This document shows, piece by piece, positions 21,005 through 33,355 of a stretch of 64,000 bases of DNA. Origin of the DNA: Phascolomyces articulosus (Eukaryota; Mucoromycota; Mucoromycetes; Mucorales; Lichtheimiaceae); the NCBI GenBank assembly GCA_025677815.1, contig JAIXMP010000020.1, forward strand, positions 1 through 64,000, in the 5' to 3' direction. The notes beneath the pieces are model-generated. The model worked only from the letters and a program-made list of their open reading frames with translations, was not told the origin of the DNA and did not search any database. The stretch's first letter is position 1. Each line of letters opens with the position of its first letter. The translations under genes were made by a program, and so were the position numbers.

Positions 21005-21085
21005 TGCACCTTTTTTTTCAAATTTCTTTTTTTTCGAGTGTCGATGTATCAAAATCACTGTCACAGAAAAAGGTGCACCTTTTTT
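21005..21085 (-). repeat. Right terminal inverted repeat of the MULE
   Basis: Read on the minus strand it begins AAAAAAGGTGCACCTTTTT, then CTGTGACAGTGATTTTGAT, and ends with AAGGTGCA, matching the left TIR. The inner end extends into a second complete palindrome at about 20994-21018. Confidence 0.85.
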
Positions 21086-22412
21086 CATGACACCCTTAAC
21101 CTATGCACCATCAAAGGAGAAAATAACTAATAAGTATTGGCTCGGTGTTTTTGTCACCGTGCTTTTGATAGTCTCTGAATTTATAAGAGCCATCATTGAA
21201 GGAAGATCATTCCATTTTTAAGTTATACAAATTCTTCCCCATGATATATTTTTTATGGCGATCACCACTGGATAGAGTCTATCGAAGAAAACTCTGCTAT
21301 GTTATTATGAGTTAACTCTTAACACAACATTCTCTATTTTTTTTTTTTTTTTTGAACCAAGGAATGAGTGAATAAAAAAAATAGATAAAGAGAGAAGAAG
21401 ATGAAGAAGAAAGTATCATTGAAATATTATTAGTATTGTAAATATCAAAATAAAAATACCTTCACAAAACGAACGACCATAAAGTTATTATTGACATTAA
21501 TTAAAAATGACACCTGTATATATTAACCAAAGCGAAATATGTGGGAAAGTTTAATAAGGAACTGAGCATATAATAAAACGTATAATAATGAGAGTAGATG
21601 CGTCATTATTAAATATAGAATTAAATTTTGGCACAAAATGCTCGTGCTGAATAATACAATAAAAATTATATATCATATGACTTTTAAAATAGTGATTTTT
21701 TATGTATATAAAATATAAATGTTTAAAGTAACAATTTACTTCTGACAATCAGCTGGGAAAACTTGGTAACGTTCAAGATCATTCGCGTTTGTTACCAGCA
21801 AAGGAAAAAGGTGCGTATCAGATGGATAAGACATTTAGACGATAAAACAAAATAAATCACATAACAAACAACGCCCATCACTTGTTTTTTATTGCATTTT
21901 ATAATATAGAAAATAGCAAACAAATAAAGAACACAGTACTTTATGTGTGGGGAAATAGAATAAACAAGCCTGTTGTGGTTTTATAATAGAAATATAAAAT
22001 ATGTATATGCCAGTTTAGTTTTTAAAATGGAAATTTGTCGAAGTGCTGATTAATCAAATGGTATTTACGGGTACGACAAACAGATAAAAGTTGAGATCCG
22101 AAGCTTTGTTTTTTTTAAAATAAGGTCCCGTGCAATCATTAACTTTTTTAGTAGGCCGCGCACTGCGTTTAGGTTGAAAATTTTATTTTTTTTGTAAATG
22201 AGAGATGACAAATCAAAGTGACGCATAAAAAAATTCATGATTGCATAAAGAAAAGGATTTTCATATGTACACAATAAAAGCATAAGGGAGAGTTTTTGTA
22301 ATATGTAAAATGTATGTATGTTGCGTTGGAGAGGAAGCAAAAGAAATATATGGTAATTATATATAATAGTAGATGATGATGCTTTATAATAATATCGGTT
22401 TATATGGTGATT
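21086..22412. other. Intergenic, nothing recognised
   Basis: About 1.3 kb of AT-rich sequence between the MULE and the bZIP gene stop. It has a poly-T run near 21341-21353. No gene or structured repeat is seen. Confidence 0.5.
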
Positions 22413-23300
22413 TCATGATGATGATGATGATGATGGCGATGCTGTCATTGGAGGCGCTTCATCATTTTTCTTATTCTTTTCAATAAGAAGTGTACGTAGC
22501 CATTTAATCTCTTGTTCGAGGGATTTAACGCGCTCTTCCAACTTTTCTGATTTCTCGGTCATATCCTTGACTGACTGTTCCATTGCTCGTTCTCTAACCT
22601 TCTTCTTTGCACGAAATCGTGCGCTTGCAGCAGTATTACGACGTCGTTTGTCTTCGTCAACAGCTTCCCGTTCTTGCGTAGTCAATTCTTCATCAACACG
22701 TGGTCGTTTATTGTTAACAGTACGCTTTTCATTTGTCTGTTTGGATGTGGGTGATGCTGCAGATGACGCGATGTTCTTTGCTTGTGATGGTTCCACCTTG
22801 GGTAATATTAATGGTGGATTTCGATGAGTTGTGACAGGGACATCGGGAAGCTGTTGTTGTATTAAATTATCCAACCCTAATAACTTGAGCAATTCACTGC
22901 TTGGATCAACAGTACCAGTGACGGGAACCTGGGGTATATTCATGGGTAAAAGTAGGTTGGTTGAATTTGGTGTAGTTGGTGTTGTAGTGGCTGTATCAAT
23001 AGGTTTATCCTCAATCGCACTACCAGGAGTAACGTCAAACGTAAATTGTGCATTGGTCTAAATGGAGAGTATACATTATGAATGAGTCATTTCAAGTCAT
23101 ATTTATATACAAAATAAACACCCATAGTAACAAGCAATAATACACGCCCAAATAAAGAAAACAAATAAAACAATAATAATAATAATACATACCCATAATT
23201 CTAACTCTTCTGTATGTTCTTCTGGCGAAGAATTGCCTGATATACTGTTTGTATCGAATACAAGCGATTCAATAAATGGATCATAGGTATGAGAAGACAT
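22413..23300 (-). CDS. bZIP transcription factor, Cys-3/MetR-like
   Basis: Exons (minus) are 23300-23193 and 23057-22413, giving 250 residues. The bZIP sits at about 172-232. Its basic region is DEDKRRRNTAASARFRAKKK, with the N-x2-A-A-x-x-x-R spacing of DNA-contacting residues. A leucine-zipper coiled coil with heptad hydrophobics (LEERVKSLEQEIKWL) follows, then a short poly-Ser tail. The basic region closely resembles Neurospora Cys-3 and Aspergillus MetR, regulators of sulphur assimilation, so a sulphur role is inferred by family only. The N-terminal half is acidic and Pro/Thr-rich, as in activation domains. Start chosen at MSSHTYDPF, the first ATG of the frame. Confidence 0.85.
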
Positions 23301-25785
23301 GATTAAACAGAAAGAAAAAAAATGTCGCGTGTGTATATTAAAACGAAAAAAGAAATAGATAAAGAAAATAAAGAATTTGGCCTTGTCTACCGATCTTTTT
23401 ATATTCATTTAAAAACCCTTTCACTTTAAAAAAAAGATCCACATTTGCTGAATAATCAAAGCACATGCGTCTAAATTTGGAAATTGACGCACCCCAATTT
23501 ATTTTGGCTGAAACACGCACACACCTTTCTTTTTAATTTTTGTATTTCTAATACAACATGTCTGAATAATCCAAGTTTTCCTGTTGTAGATTTGAAACAA
23601 GCAGCTTGATCTCAATTTTTCATTCTGTCATCTTCACATCACCCTAAAAATGTCAAAAAAAATTCCTCATTCTCGTTACTATACGTTTTTTATATGAAAA
23701 TATCTTTTATGACTGTGTAAAATCAAAAACTTCTCCCTACCCCCCAAAAATATAATTATGATTCTTGTTTTCTGGTAACAAAAAATTCAACCCAGAAAAA
23801 TAAATCAAGTTACATGACCAAAAGGTATCATTCATATTCATAACAACAAGTTCGATGGCAACACGTCTAATGATTAATAAGAGTATCCTGATTGTACGTA
23901 GATGTTATAAACGTAATAAATTAATGACACGCTGACTATTGCTGATATAAAAAGAAAAATACATTTCTATTGCTTAGGCAAAGAATAGACATTTTACACT
24001 GACTGCAGGGTCCCATAATTTTTTCTTTGTCTCTAATGGAAATTCATGATACTTGTTTTAGTTGCTGTACGTGTTAAAGAGGATTTGCCACTTGCATACA
24101 GAGCATTGCTGAGTGCTTAGTGCAGGGCGTTTTTTTAACAGCCAATACTAATACTTCTGGAAGTCGTCATTTGGATATGCATATATAATGGTAAAAGAAA
24201 AATTTGCACATATTTAAATCACTTTTTTGATCTGTTGTTTTTCTCCCTTCAAATTATAGCAACATTATAATAAATATCCATATTAGATACTTTATAAGAT
24301 TATCAGTTCATAGAATAGCAAAAGTATATAATGTAAGCATCATCTCATTAAAGTAGGAAACTACTCATCTACTCTACAATAAAACTTTAATATTTCGGAT
24401 GGTCGGACCATTTTATTATGTCCATTCTCCCCGGTCTTCCTAGCTTTCTACTCCTCGATCTGTATCATCTCTCACGTTTTATCCTATTGATGTTTTGTTG
24501 TTTATACTTGTTTGACCAATCGATGTAATGAAACATTATGTTCATTACATGTCGTGCTTGATCAAGTAGTCACATCTCTCCTCATCATCGGGCAATTGCT
24601 TGTTCATAAAACATAAGCTTATGCTTGCTTGTATAATCGAAGAAAAGAGGGATTGTTTTGTTGTTGGGAGCTATTGCTGTGTTTTTCATTGGCACGAAGA
24701 TACCAAGTATTGGTACTCGATCCTTAGATTATAGTAAGATAAACCATATATTTTGATGTGGCACCTAATAGGATAAATAGTTGTAACAATGGTAATAAAT
24801 AGGTTTATTAAGGAATAATAAATAACCATCCCAAGCATTTCACCTCGAGATAATATAGAACACTATATTGATAATTTTACATATTCATGTCACTCTCCCT
24901 TTTTAGTACTTTTCGTTGCATCTCAAGTTTGGTACAATTTCGTGCGGATTAATCTTGCATGTTATTTTATTTGTAATAACTTCTTTGTCATGGCAACATT
25001 ACGTTTTTGGGGGTTACTGACGATAAAAATATAATGACCGAATAAACTATATATAAATAAACAACTATGACAGTAAAATCAAAGAGTATGATTCTTTGGT
25101 AACAATCTTCAGCAATACCTTCTAGTAATTAGTAATGATATCCATTGCTCAAAATGTATTATCGGATTAATGTCTGAATATGATGATATGTATGTAATAT
25201 AGTGATTATCAACTAATATGTTGAATAATAGAAACCAGAGTTAGACGATTAGTTGTAATAGCAACATTTTCGTTTTTCTTTTGTTCAGGTCTAAATGTAC
25301 ATTTTTTTATGATGATGTCTGCATTATATTATATATTGTAAAATGGATTTATGTTGCTACCCAAGAATGAGCTTTTATAGAAAAATTATATATAAGTGAA
25401 AGGAAACATCATCTTTATTTTATAAAAGCCTAATTTATTTGTTGGGGTTGTTATGACCGAGATTTGCTTTACATCATTCCAACATTGGGAAATGATCAGG
25501 AGTACTAGAGACAACAACTACTTGAACCAATACCATCTTATTGTCCTTCTTCTATATCCAGTTTGGGGTAAAAAAACCGTTCGTTGACGACAACAAAGCA
25601 TAAAAAATTAACATAACTGTCGCTTCACTTAAAAATATATAAAGGGTTGGTTTTTTCAGAAAAAAGCAAGATTGGTTACCAAGAGCACACAATTCAAATT
25701 AAAAATACTCTTTTAAATAGCACCATTTTTTCCCTCCAACAATTAATATCCAAACATCACCTTTATAAAATACTTTAAATTCAAG
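23301..25785. other. Gene-free 2.5 kb spacer
   Basis: Lies between the divergent bZIP gene and the microprotein gene. Several short chance frames only. The last 40 bases contain a TATA-like TTATAAAAT (25763-25771) shortly before the microprotein ATG. Confidence 0.5.
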
Positions 25786-25963
25786 ATGGGCTGCATGTTT
25801 TGCGGAAAGAAAGATCATAAATACACGTAACGTAACTTTATCAATGTTAAGGGCAGATAGGGCCCAAAAAAATTATATTCTTTAACGCTCTACGTACAAC
25901 GTGCATTTTTTTTTATTTAGAACCTGCCCCTATGTCTACCGACCACCAGGAGGGCGTCGTTAA
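25786..25963 (+). CDS. Candidate 27-residue single zinc-knuckle microprotein
   Basis: Two exons, 25786-25826 and 25921-25963, with a GT-AG intron of 94 nt and matching phase, encode 27 residues starting MGCMFCGKKDHKY. The pattern C3-x2-C6-x4-H11-x4-C16 is exactly the CCHC zinc-knuckle spacing, and it is completed only after splicing, because Cys16 comes from exon 2. The tail is YVYRPPGGRR. A TATA-like element lies about 20 bp upstream of the ATG. CCHC knuckles bind single-stranded nucleic acid or protein. No function can be assigned. The start MGC could be lipid-modified, but this is speculative. It might instead be chance or the first part of a longer transcript. Confidence 0.45.
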
Positions 25964-26182
25964 ACGAAAAACCAAATCCTGTCATGCATCTACAAACCCA
26001 AAGGAGGCTTTTTTCCCACTATTTTCTTATACCAAAAAAAACCAATACAATAGCACCAAAACCCATATCACTATTTCATGTATATAACCTCCCTCTCCTA
26101 TTAAACATATTATTTTTAATTGTATCCCGGATAATAAACCACGTTTTTGTTACTATATCATTGTCATTTTAATGTTGAAGGT

Positions 26183-27241
26183 TTATTGATCCTTTTTTTC
26201 TTCTTCGGGTAACTCAAGTTTCTTTTGTTGCCATCGTGTAACATAAGTTCGATAAATTAATCCACCAGACAATACAACAGCACTCCAAGCTTGAGCTTCC
26301 TTGGGTCCAAGTATAGGCAAGTCAAACCATTCACATAGTGCTGGTGTGGTAGCAGCAGTGTAAAATAATGCGGTCATAAAAGATGCTTTCATATCCACTG
26401 AAGCAGTACGCAAAAGGCGTGGTGTCGAAAATGACCATTGAGCACTCGAAAGTCGAAAGGCATCTAAAGTTATCAATTTTTTAATATGAGAAAATTATTC
26501 AACCATGTCAAAGTATACAGCATCCTACAGATATTCCAAGTAGAAAACGAACCTGTCCATAGGCCACCACCACATCCGGATAATGCACCACAAATAATTT
26601 TGGCCACCCATTTATCATCACCAAGATCCTTATTATTGGCAACTGCCAATACACCACCATTGACAACAGCGGATGTTCGTAAAATGCCATCAGCGGCAGT
26701 AAATAATTGTTCCATCATTGGAATAGCAAACAAATATTGAAGAAATTGATAAAAGTATGGATTCGAAAACATGAGCCAATAGGTTGCCTAGTTACATATG
26801 AATCATTTAATGTACTTTTTTTTAATGAATAGCCTTAACTCTATTCAAAGTAGTATTCAAAATTTTAATTTTTACCCCATAAATACCCCAAAAACGGTTG
26901 CTTTTTAAAATACCCAATGGGTTTCCAAGTAAAAGGGCAGAAGTGCTTCCACCACCTGTACATATATACATATACATTAACTTTTTTAGCATTGTTCACA
27001 AGCTCATTCTTATACTATAGGTATAATTACCAGCTGACATGACTACTGTTGCAAGTAATCCTTGAGCCCAGCCAATTTCTGCATGACTTTGTTTGAGTGC
27101 AGTACGATAAGTATAGTTAATCAAAATAGCATGCAACAATTCTAGAATTGGAATGCGTAAACCCAATGCAGGAACTTCAATTGCAGTGTCGCTTAAGCCA
27201 AACACAATATCCACCAACTGATTCGTCAATGTAGTCTCCAT
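26183..27241 (-). CDS. TRIC-type (trimeric intracellular cation) channel family protein
   Basis: Minus-strand exons are 27241-27031, 26955-26876, 26787-26553 and 26463-26183. All are GT-AG and in phase, giving 268 residues. The TRIC layout is visible: ELLHAILINYTYRTALKQ, a glycine-rich SAGGGSTSALLLGNP, LGILKSN, YWLMFSNP, a second glycine-rich LSGCGGGLWTDAFRL, and several hydrophobic spans. The LLLG-x-P-x(3-5)-LKSN motif is shared with animal TRIC (TMEM38). Animal TRICs conduct K+ across the ER to balance Ca2+ release. A similar counter-ion role in an internal membrane is inferred. The short C-terminal tail is Lys/Glu-rich. The stop of the dehydrogenase gene lies 161 bp upstream on the same strand. 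Confidence 0.75.
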
Positions 27242-27402
27242 GATAATATATAAAAACCGGAAAAAAAGAAGAAAGAAGAGATTACACTGAAAAAGACAAA
27301 CTAAAGCATAGACGCGTGATGCATCCGCATGTTCAACAACGAGGTCTGAGCGTAAATAAAGGCAAAATCAGTTGACTACTTTGACCCCTTTATATTATTT
27401 AT

Positions 27403-28983
27403 TTATTCTTCATTACAAAGTACATAGCGATAACGCGATTTTCCATCTCGCATATCTTGAACAGCAGCTGGTGCATCCTTCATGGAGCGCTTTTGAACCC
27501 ATGGTCTAACATTCTTTTCCACAGCAAAATCAAGCATTTCTCTAATATCATCTGGGGATCCGAGAATTGAACCAACAATCGAAACTTGTTTGACAACAAG
27601 CAGCCCAGGTGGAATATCCTTCAGGTTTCCATGAGGAATAGCAACCATAATAAATTTACCATTGGCTTGAAGTAAGTTTAAGTATTTTCCCCATGGAAAA
27701 TCTTCTGCGAAACTAGTACATAATATATGAGTAAGCTTTCCATTATATTCAGTGAATTTGGCATCATCATGAAGTGCAAGATAGTCATCACAGCCTAGCT
27801 TTTTGGCATCGTCACGTTTTCTATCAGAATGAGAGAGAGCTACAACTTCGGCTCCCATTGCTTTGGCCCATTGTGTCTAAAAAAAAGTAGAAATCTTTAT
27901 ATTAATACTATTATTGTTAAAGAAACTTTATGATTATACAGAAAACTAATTTATTCTTAATACTTACACCATAATGGCCCAATCCGCCTAATATATTATT
28001 TAGAAAATACTATTAACATCTAAACTTTCATTTTACCTTGACAAAAAAAATAACTCAAAAGTTCAACTTACCAATACCAATCACACCAACTCTGGATCCT
28101 TTAGTGACACCATGGTGCTTCAAAGGAGCATAGGTTGTAATACCAGCACAGAAAAATGCTTCAATTCATCAAGAAGAAAGTACGATATATTAATAATTAG
28201 CCCGAAACACTTCATCTATGTCATTGATGTAGTAGTGTACAGTAAACAATTTAAATAATTTAACTGATTCTTACTGGCAGCAATTTCCGAAGATAAGGCT
28301 TCTGGTAATTTGAAAACAAAATGCTGATGACCACTCCATTGCTTTGCATAACCTGATTATCATAGGATTAGTGAGAAATGTGTGTAAGATAAAGGTGCTT
28401 ATCCTTCTTTCTTAAAAAAAATGTAGTAATAATAAGTATATAGTACTTACCACCAAACGTTTTGTCTCCATTTGGCCAACGACTATTATATGTACCAATC
28501 ATTCCTTTCTCACAAATTTGTTCCTGGTGATCATCACATCTTTGGCAGTTTAAGCATGAACCACATTGAGCACCAACGCCAGCACGGTCACCAACAGCTA
28601 CATTCTTTACGTTTTTTCCGACTTTGGTTACTACTCCCGAAATCTCATGTCCAACAATGCAGGGATAATCAGTCTCTCCCCAACCTTTTTTTTTAATGAA
28701 TTTGTTAGTTTTTTTTTTTTAGCATGATATTAATGATTATACATACACAAGAAAACACTAACCAGAATCCATAGTAAATAAATCTGAGGCACAAATACCA
28801 CAGTGTGTGATATCCATTTCTACTGTATCATCATCGAAGTGCTTTCGTGGTTGCTCTCCCCATTCCAACGGTTTGCCTATAATTTGTGGCCTCCATTAGG
28901 CCTCGACGTGATATAATGTTGGTTTCGTTGTTTAATATACCTTTGCCAATGCAAACCCATCCTTGAATTTTTCCTTGTGACAT
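27403..28983 (-). CDS. Zinc-dependent alcohol dehydrogenase, cinnamyl-alcohol/ADH6-7 type
   Basis: Seven minus-strand exons are 28983-28941, 28876-28763, 28684-28451, 28352-28275, 28158-28072, 27987-27968 and 27876-27403, giving 349 residues. Medium-chain dehydrogenase marks are the catalytic zinc site THCGICASDL and VGHEISG, the structural zinc loop CGSCLNCQRCDDHQEQIC (four Cys), and the Rossmann GIGGLGHYG. SHSDRKRDDAKKLG follows the cofactor-binding strand and fits the NADP-preferring cinnamyl-alcohol/ADH6-like group. It would interconvert aldehydes and alcohols in the cytosol. The substrate is not predictable. Intron density is high: one exon is only 20 nt and carries most of the Rossmann glycine loop. 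Confidence 0.9.
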
Positions 28984-31071
28984 TATGTTTTGTTTATTTT
29001 TTGAAAAAGTAAAGAAATTGCAAAATTTATTGTTCAGATTAGCTTTGTATATTGGGGGTTGACAAGGGTTATGCGTTTCCAGATCACAAAAGGAGATTTG
29101 AACAACGGTTTGATTTTAATATCTTTAACCTAGACCTGATAACTTTTCAGCTTTCAAAACCCATGGTAAACCCTTTATATCAAGCGTTACTGTGTAGAAC
29201 TGTATTATGATACTTTCGATTATTCCTGTATTCTGCTGATGAATTTTAAGAAAACATGATGTTTCAATTTATATACCCACACCTAAGTATACCGTAAAAA
29301 ATAATTTCATGAACTGATAGGTTGCATTTCTTCTTCAACCTTGCAATCCACGAAAATTCACAAACAAAATTATATGTAAGCAAAGTTGTAAGCAAATTTT
29401 TGCTAAAAGGATTGGTGTTAGTAATATACCTCTTGATAATACTAATATCCAATTGTTCATTCAATTTGATAATTTATAATAGCTCACATAATTTATTTTT
29501 GTTTGATGTGTATACTAATATAACACAGAGACTTCCGATATCGTTATACCTAAAAAGAAAGTTTTGATATTCTCTATGCATATTATCATCGTAGAATCCA
29601 TGACTACGGATCTATTAGTATCATCCGAACGATTTGGTACATTGTTTGAGAGAACCAACAGCATTTCATCTTTCATTTTTGAGTGATACAAAAATAAACT
29701 GAAAAACTTCGAATCGTGGAACATCTTGGAAGGACTTTATATAACAAATATGCAGTAGAAATTTAACAAACAGGATGCGTTGCCATTATAACAATATACA
29801 CTTTGGAACAATAACATGTAACGGCACTGTACGCTTAACTGGGTAATACCCTTTATTAGCTTAGTTCATTTTCGTCCTTATTTCATTATTTGTCCCTTCG
29901 TTTCTCTCAATCATAAAAATCCCTACTTAGGGAAATATAAACTGTTCTCTACTAAGAGTATTATTTCAATATATATTTTCTATAGCAGCGTATATAATGA
30001 GCCAACCAGAGTGGTTCTATATTTTTGATGATGGGCAGCAAAGAAAATTGTTTTAACAAAAAGGCTGTCGAAAAAAAAATATTTTACTAAAAGCTTCTAT
30101 CCAAAAGAAGACAACATCCTTTTAAAACTAAATAAGGTAATTTGTCTAGCAAGTGTATAATTGACATATCTAAGATTTTGAGATATTTTTGCTCCTATTG
30201 TAATCGTTATATTTACCTTTTTTTTTCTGTAACGAGGTCAGAGCGATAGCCGGGCCTAATCGGGTGCTACATATCAAGTCGGACGAATTTCTTAATATTT
30301 TTACTTGTGTCTATAGCCATTACAGATCACACAATTTTTTATTAACTCTAAATAAAAATGCTACTTATATTTTATGCAAATTATATCAAATTAACATGTA
30401 TGATACACCATTAATTTATAAATGATTGTTTTTTCTTGATCTATTTTACTATTAATGGCGCGTAGAAGATGTGGCAGTGTGGCATGTTACACATGTACAG
30501 AATCGATCGTGTGAAATTTACCTCTTTACAGTTTGATGGAAAACTTTGTCCCGGCTGTTTACAAACATCTCCCGATTCCCGTTTATGACCCAAAACACGC
30601 ATCACAATGTATCTGGTATTTTTACTATTGCCTATGTTTCCATTGGAATAATACCGAGATACTAATGAGACACTATATTAAACTTTACGATCATAATATT
30701 ATAATTAGTTGTAATATTGGAAGTAGTAATCAATTGGAAGAGTTGGATCAATTCGTCTTATAGTGGCTGTGATACCAATAACGGTTATGAAGCATCAAGA
30801 GGAAACCCGCAGAAGTTTTATAAATGATGAGGCAGATGTATGAAAATCCTGTAAAGTCCGGTTTTCTATATGGATTGAACAATCTTTTGCCTATATATGG
30901 TAAGGAATGTAATATATATCTATGATCAGAAGATACAATAATACAATCAAGCACTCTAACCTTATACCTATATAAAACAGATTTTTTTTAGCATGCGACC
31001 TTTTTTTTTCATCTTTTTTTTTCTTTCTTCCAACATAAAAAAATTACTTTTACTGTTTAATTTCACTATAG
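28984..31071. other. Gene-free 2.1 kb spacer
   Basis: Lies between divergent promoters of the dehydrogenase (-) and the third permease (+). Only short AT-rich chance frames are seen. No RNA gene or repeat is recognised. Confidence 0.5.
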
Positions 31072-32927
31072 ATGCTTGATTTCCCTTTTTTCAATAAAAA
31101 AAAGTCTACATCCAGTGGTAGTATTCATTATAAAGAAGACGATGAGAAACCATCATCCAATACAGACTCACAATTACTACGGAAACGTCTTGTTCGTAAA
31201 CTCGATTTAAGGATCATCCCTTGGGCGATTCTTGCCAGTTTTGCAAGTAAAATCGATAGAAGTAATTTACGTAAGTTTTGTTCTATATAGTAATACGCGA
31301 TATTTTTCTAAATGACCAACAGCCAATAAATAACAAAAATAAAACTAACATCTTACAATTGTTGTCGTGATTTTTAACTACCTAGAAAGTGCATTTACAA
31401 TGGGCATGGACAAAGATTTGGATATTAATTCCGACGCGTACAACTGGGCTTCCAGTTTCTTCTTCATTGGCAATACAGTGTAAATGATAAATCAATGAAC
31501 CACTACTTTACATTATTATATGTTACTATATACATATCGATTGCCTAACATCTTTTACATAGTATCCAGATACCAGGAAATATGATTGTTGCTAAATTTT
31601 CTCCTCAAGTGATTTTACCAGCAACTGCGGTGATATGGGGAGCTTTGACATGCCTGATGGCTGTTGTTCAGGATTATCGAGCGCTTTGGGCCATTCGCTT
31701 CCTTTTGGGAGCTGCAGAAGCGCCACTATTCCCTGGAACTGCCTTTTTAATTGGAAGTTGGTATACAACCGAAGAATTAGGTAAACGGGTGACGCTTTTC
31801 TCAACTGCAGGAACTGTACTTTCAGGTGCCTTTGGAGGTCTTATTGCTGGTGGTATCTCAGATACAATGCAAAATGTTCATGGTCTACCGTCATGGAAAT
31901 GGTTATTCATTATAGAAGGATTAATTGCTGTGGTAATTGGTATAGTCGGCTTCTTTCTACTTCCACATTTCCCACACGGTAAAAATAGCTGGATTACACC
32001 AGAAGAACGTAAATTTGCAATTTCTCGGATTCGTAACGAAGGCACTAAAATTGTTTCTGCTTCATTAAATTGGAAAACGTAAGTTTTACAATAGTATCTA
32101 TTAGTAGATTGAACGAATAACTAAGGTAACGTACTAAATATACTAATATTTATTAACCACTTTTTTTATACCTATTAGTGTATATAATGTGGTAATAACA
32201 CCCTACGCATGGATTATGGCTATTACCTATGCATTAATCTATTTTAGTCGAAATTTGGAGAATTTCTTTGCTATTATCTTGAAAAGCATGGGTTATCCAG
32301 CATCATTTTCAAATTATATGCTGACACCATTGAATGTCTTTGCGTTTCTAATTTCTGTGGCACTAGCTTGGTCGTCAGATTATTTTGGTGATCGTGTATT
32401 TCATATCATTGGAGCACAAACATTTGTTGGAATATGGTATTTGATCCTTGCAGCAATCAATAGAGGTGATAATCCGGTGGTTCTTGTCTACATTGCTTCT
32501 TATGCAACAGGTGTAACTAGTCTTTCAGGAAGTTTAATTTTTGCTTGGGCGAACGAGATTTATAAAAACGATCATAATACAAGAGCTATTGTCATTGCAT
32601 TTATCAATGCAGTTGGTTTGCTTATACCAAACTTTGCTAATGTAAAACTATGGGTTGTGTCAGATTCACCAGAATTTTGTAAGTTGCTATATTGTACAAA
32701 GGTAATAATGTTGTGTTGCTAATACATCACTTTATTATTTTATAGGGATTGGAAAAATAAGTAGCATGGCAGCATCTTTTGGTTCAGTATTATTAGTTAT
32801 TCTTATTTGGTTCTTACATCGTGTTGATTTTCTGATACCAAAACCTTCTGTGGACAAGGAGGATCAAGTTACTGCTTCTACTATCGAAGACGAAGAAAAA
32901 CAGGCTAATAATAGTACTTCTAAATAA
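31072..32927 (+). CDS. Dal5/Tna1-family permease, copy 3 (anion:cation symporter, MFS)
   Basis: Exons are 31072-31270, 31386-31479, 31563-32078, 32179-32678 and 32746-32927, giving 496 residues. It is orthologous in layout to the copies at 9997-12179 and 13312-15310: LVRKLDLRIIPW, NLQSAFTMGMDKDL, IQIPGNMIVAKFSPQ, GSWYTTEELGKRV, SWKWLFIIEGL, SSDYFGDRVFH and VVSDSPEFW. Exon 2 has the same 94 nt. Exon 3 (516 nt) equals the sum of exons 3 and 4 of copy 1 (160+356), so it lacks that intron. The acidic C-terminal tail (EDEEK) is cytosolic. The substrate is unknown. It is on the opposite strand and clearly more diverged than the tandem pair. Confidence 0.9.
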
Positions 32928-33355
32928 TAGAACACATATAATAATAACATTTGATTTTTATATAATAAACTAATAGTAATAAGTATTAATGATATAATCC
33001 ACTGTCATTGTGATTCACATAGCATGCAAACATCCTAATAATAGAGAATATATATAGACTATGGGGGTATACTTTTGTTCCTTTGTAAAATGAGTAATAA
33101 TGATGTTTATAAACCCTTTAATACAATTAAATAATTATTATTCATTATCCAGTTGTATTAACCTTGTTTTTGATAACTTTGCCTTATATCTTACGAATGA
33201 ATGAATGGATGAATGTATTAACTTCTACTAACAACCCATCAGTGAGTGACTCATATAGCACGCGACAAACTCCGCAGATTCGGAAGCCTTCCAGGTATTT
33301 TTTGACACTTTTTTTTTTCGTCTCTTGCTAAAAAAAATAAAACTTAGTTACTACA
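32928..33355. other. Intergenic, HisRS promoter
   Basis: About 430 bp. Contains a Gcn4-type site at 33247-33253 and a T-rich tract at about 33300-33320 before the HisRS ATG. No gene is present. Confidence 0.55.
33247..33253. promoter_or_regulatory. Gcn4/Cpc1-type site upstream of HisRS
   Basis: TGACTCA, within AGTGACTCATAT, lies about 103 bp upstream of the HisRS ATG. This is the core bound by Gcn4-type bZIP activators of amino-acid control, and synthetase genes are plausible targets. The heptamer is expected several times by chance in 64 kb, so only its position supports it. Confidence 0.4.

Larger units (their letters stand above)
17725..21085 (-). mobile_element. Mutator-like (MULE) DNA transposon with OTU-protease gene
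   Basis: A 3.36-kb element is bounded by imperfect inverted repeats of about 80 bp (17725-17804 and 21005-21085). They encode, on the minus strand, a MULE DDE transposase (18871-20962) and an OTU-fold cysteine protease domain (18158-18841). Both outer ends begin with A6-GGTGCACC-T5 or longer. The coding frames are intact, so the element may be recent or still active. I could not find a convincing 8-11 bp target-site duplication in the sequence just outside 17725 and 21085. The flanks share only a few scattered bases. Confidence 0.85.

Noticed and set aside
17715..21095. A search for an 8-11 bp target-site duplication flanking the MULE.
   Set aside because: The bases outside 17725 (GGAAACACG) and 21085 (CATGACACC) agree at only four of nine positions, not better than chance, so no TSD is claimed.
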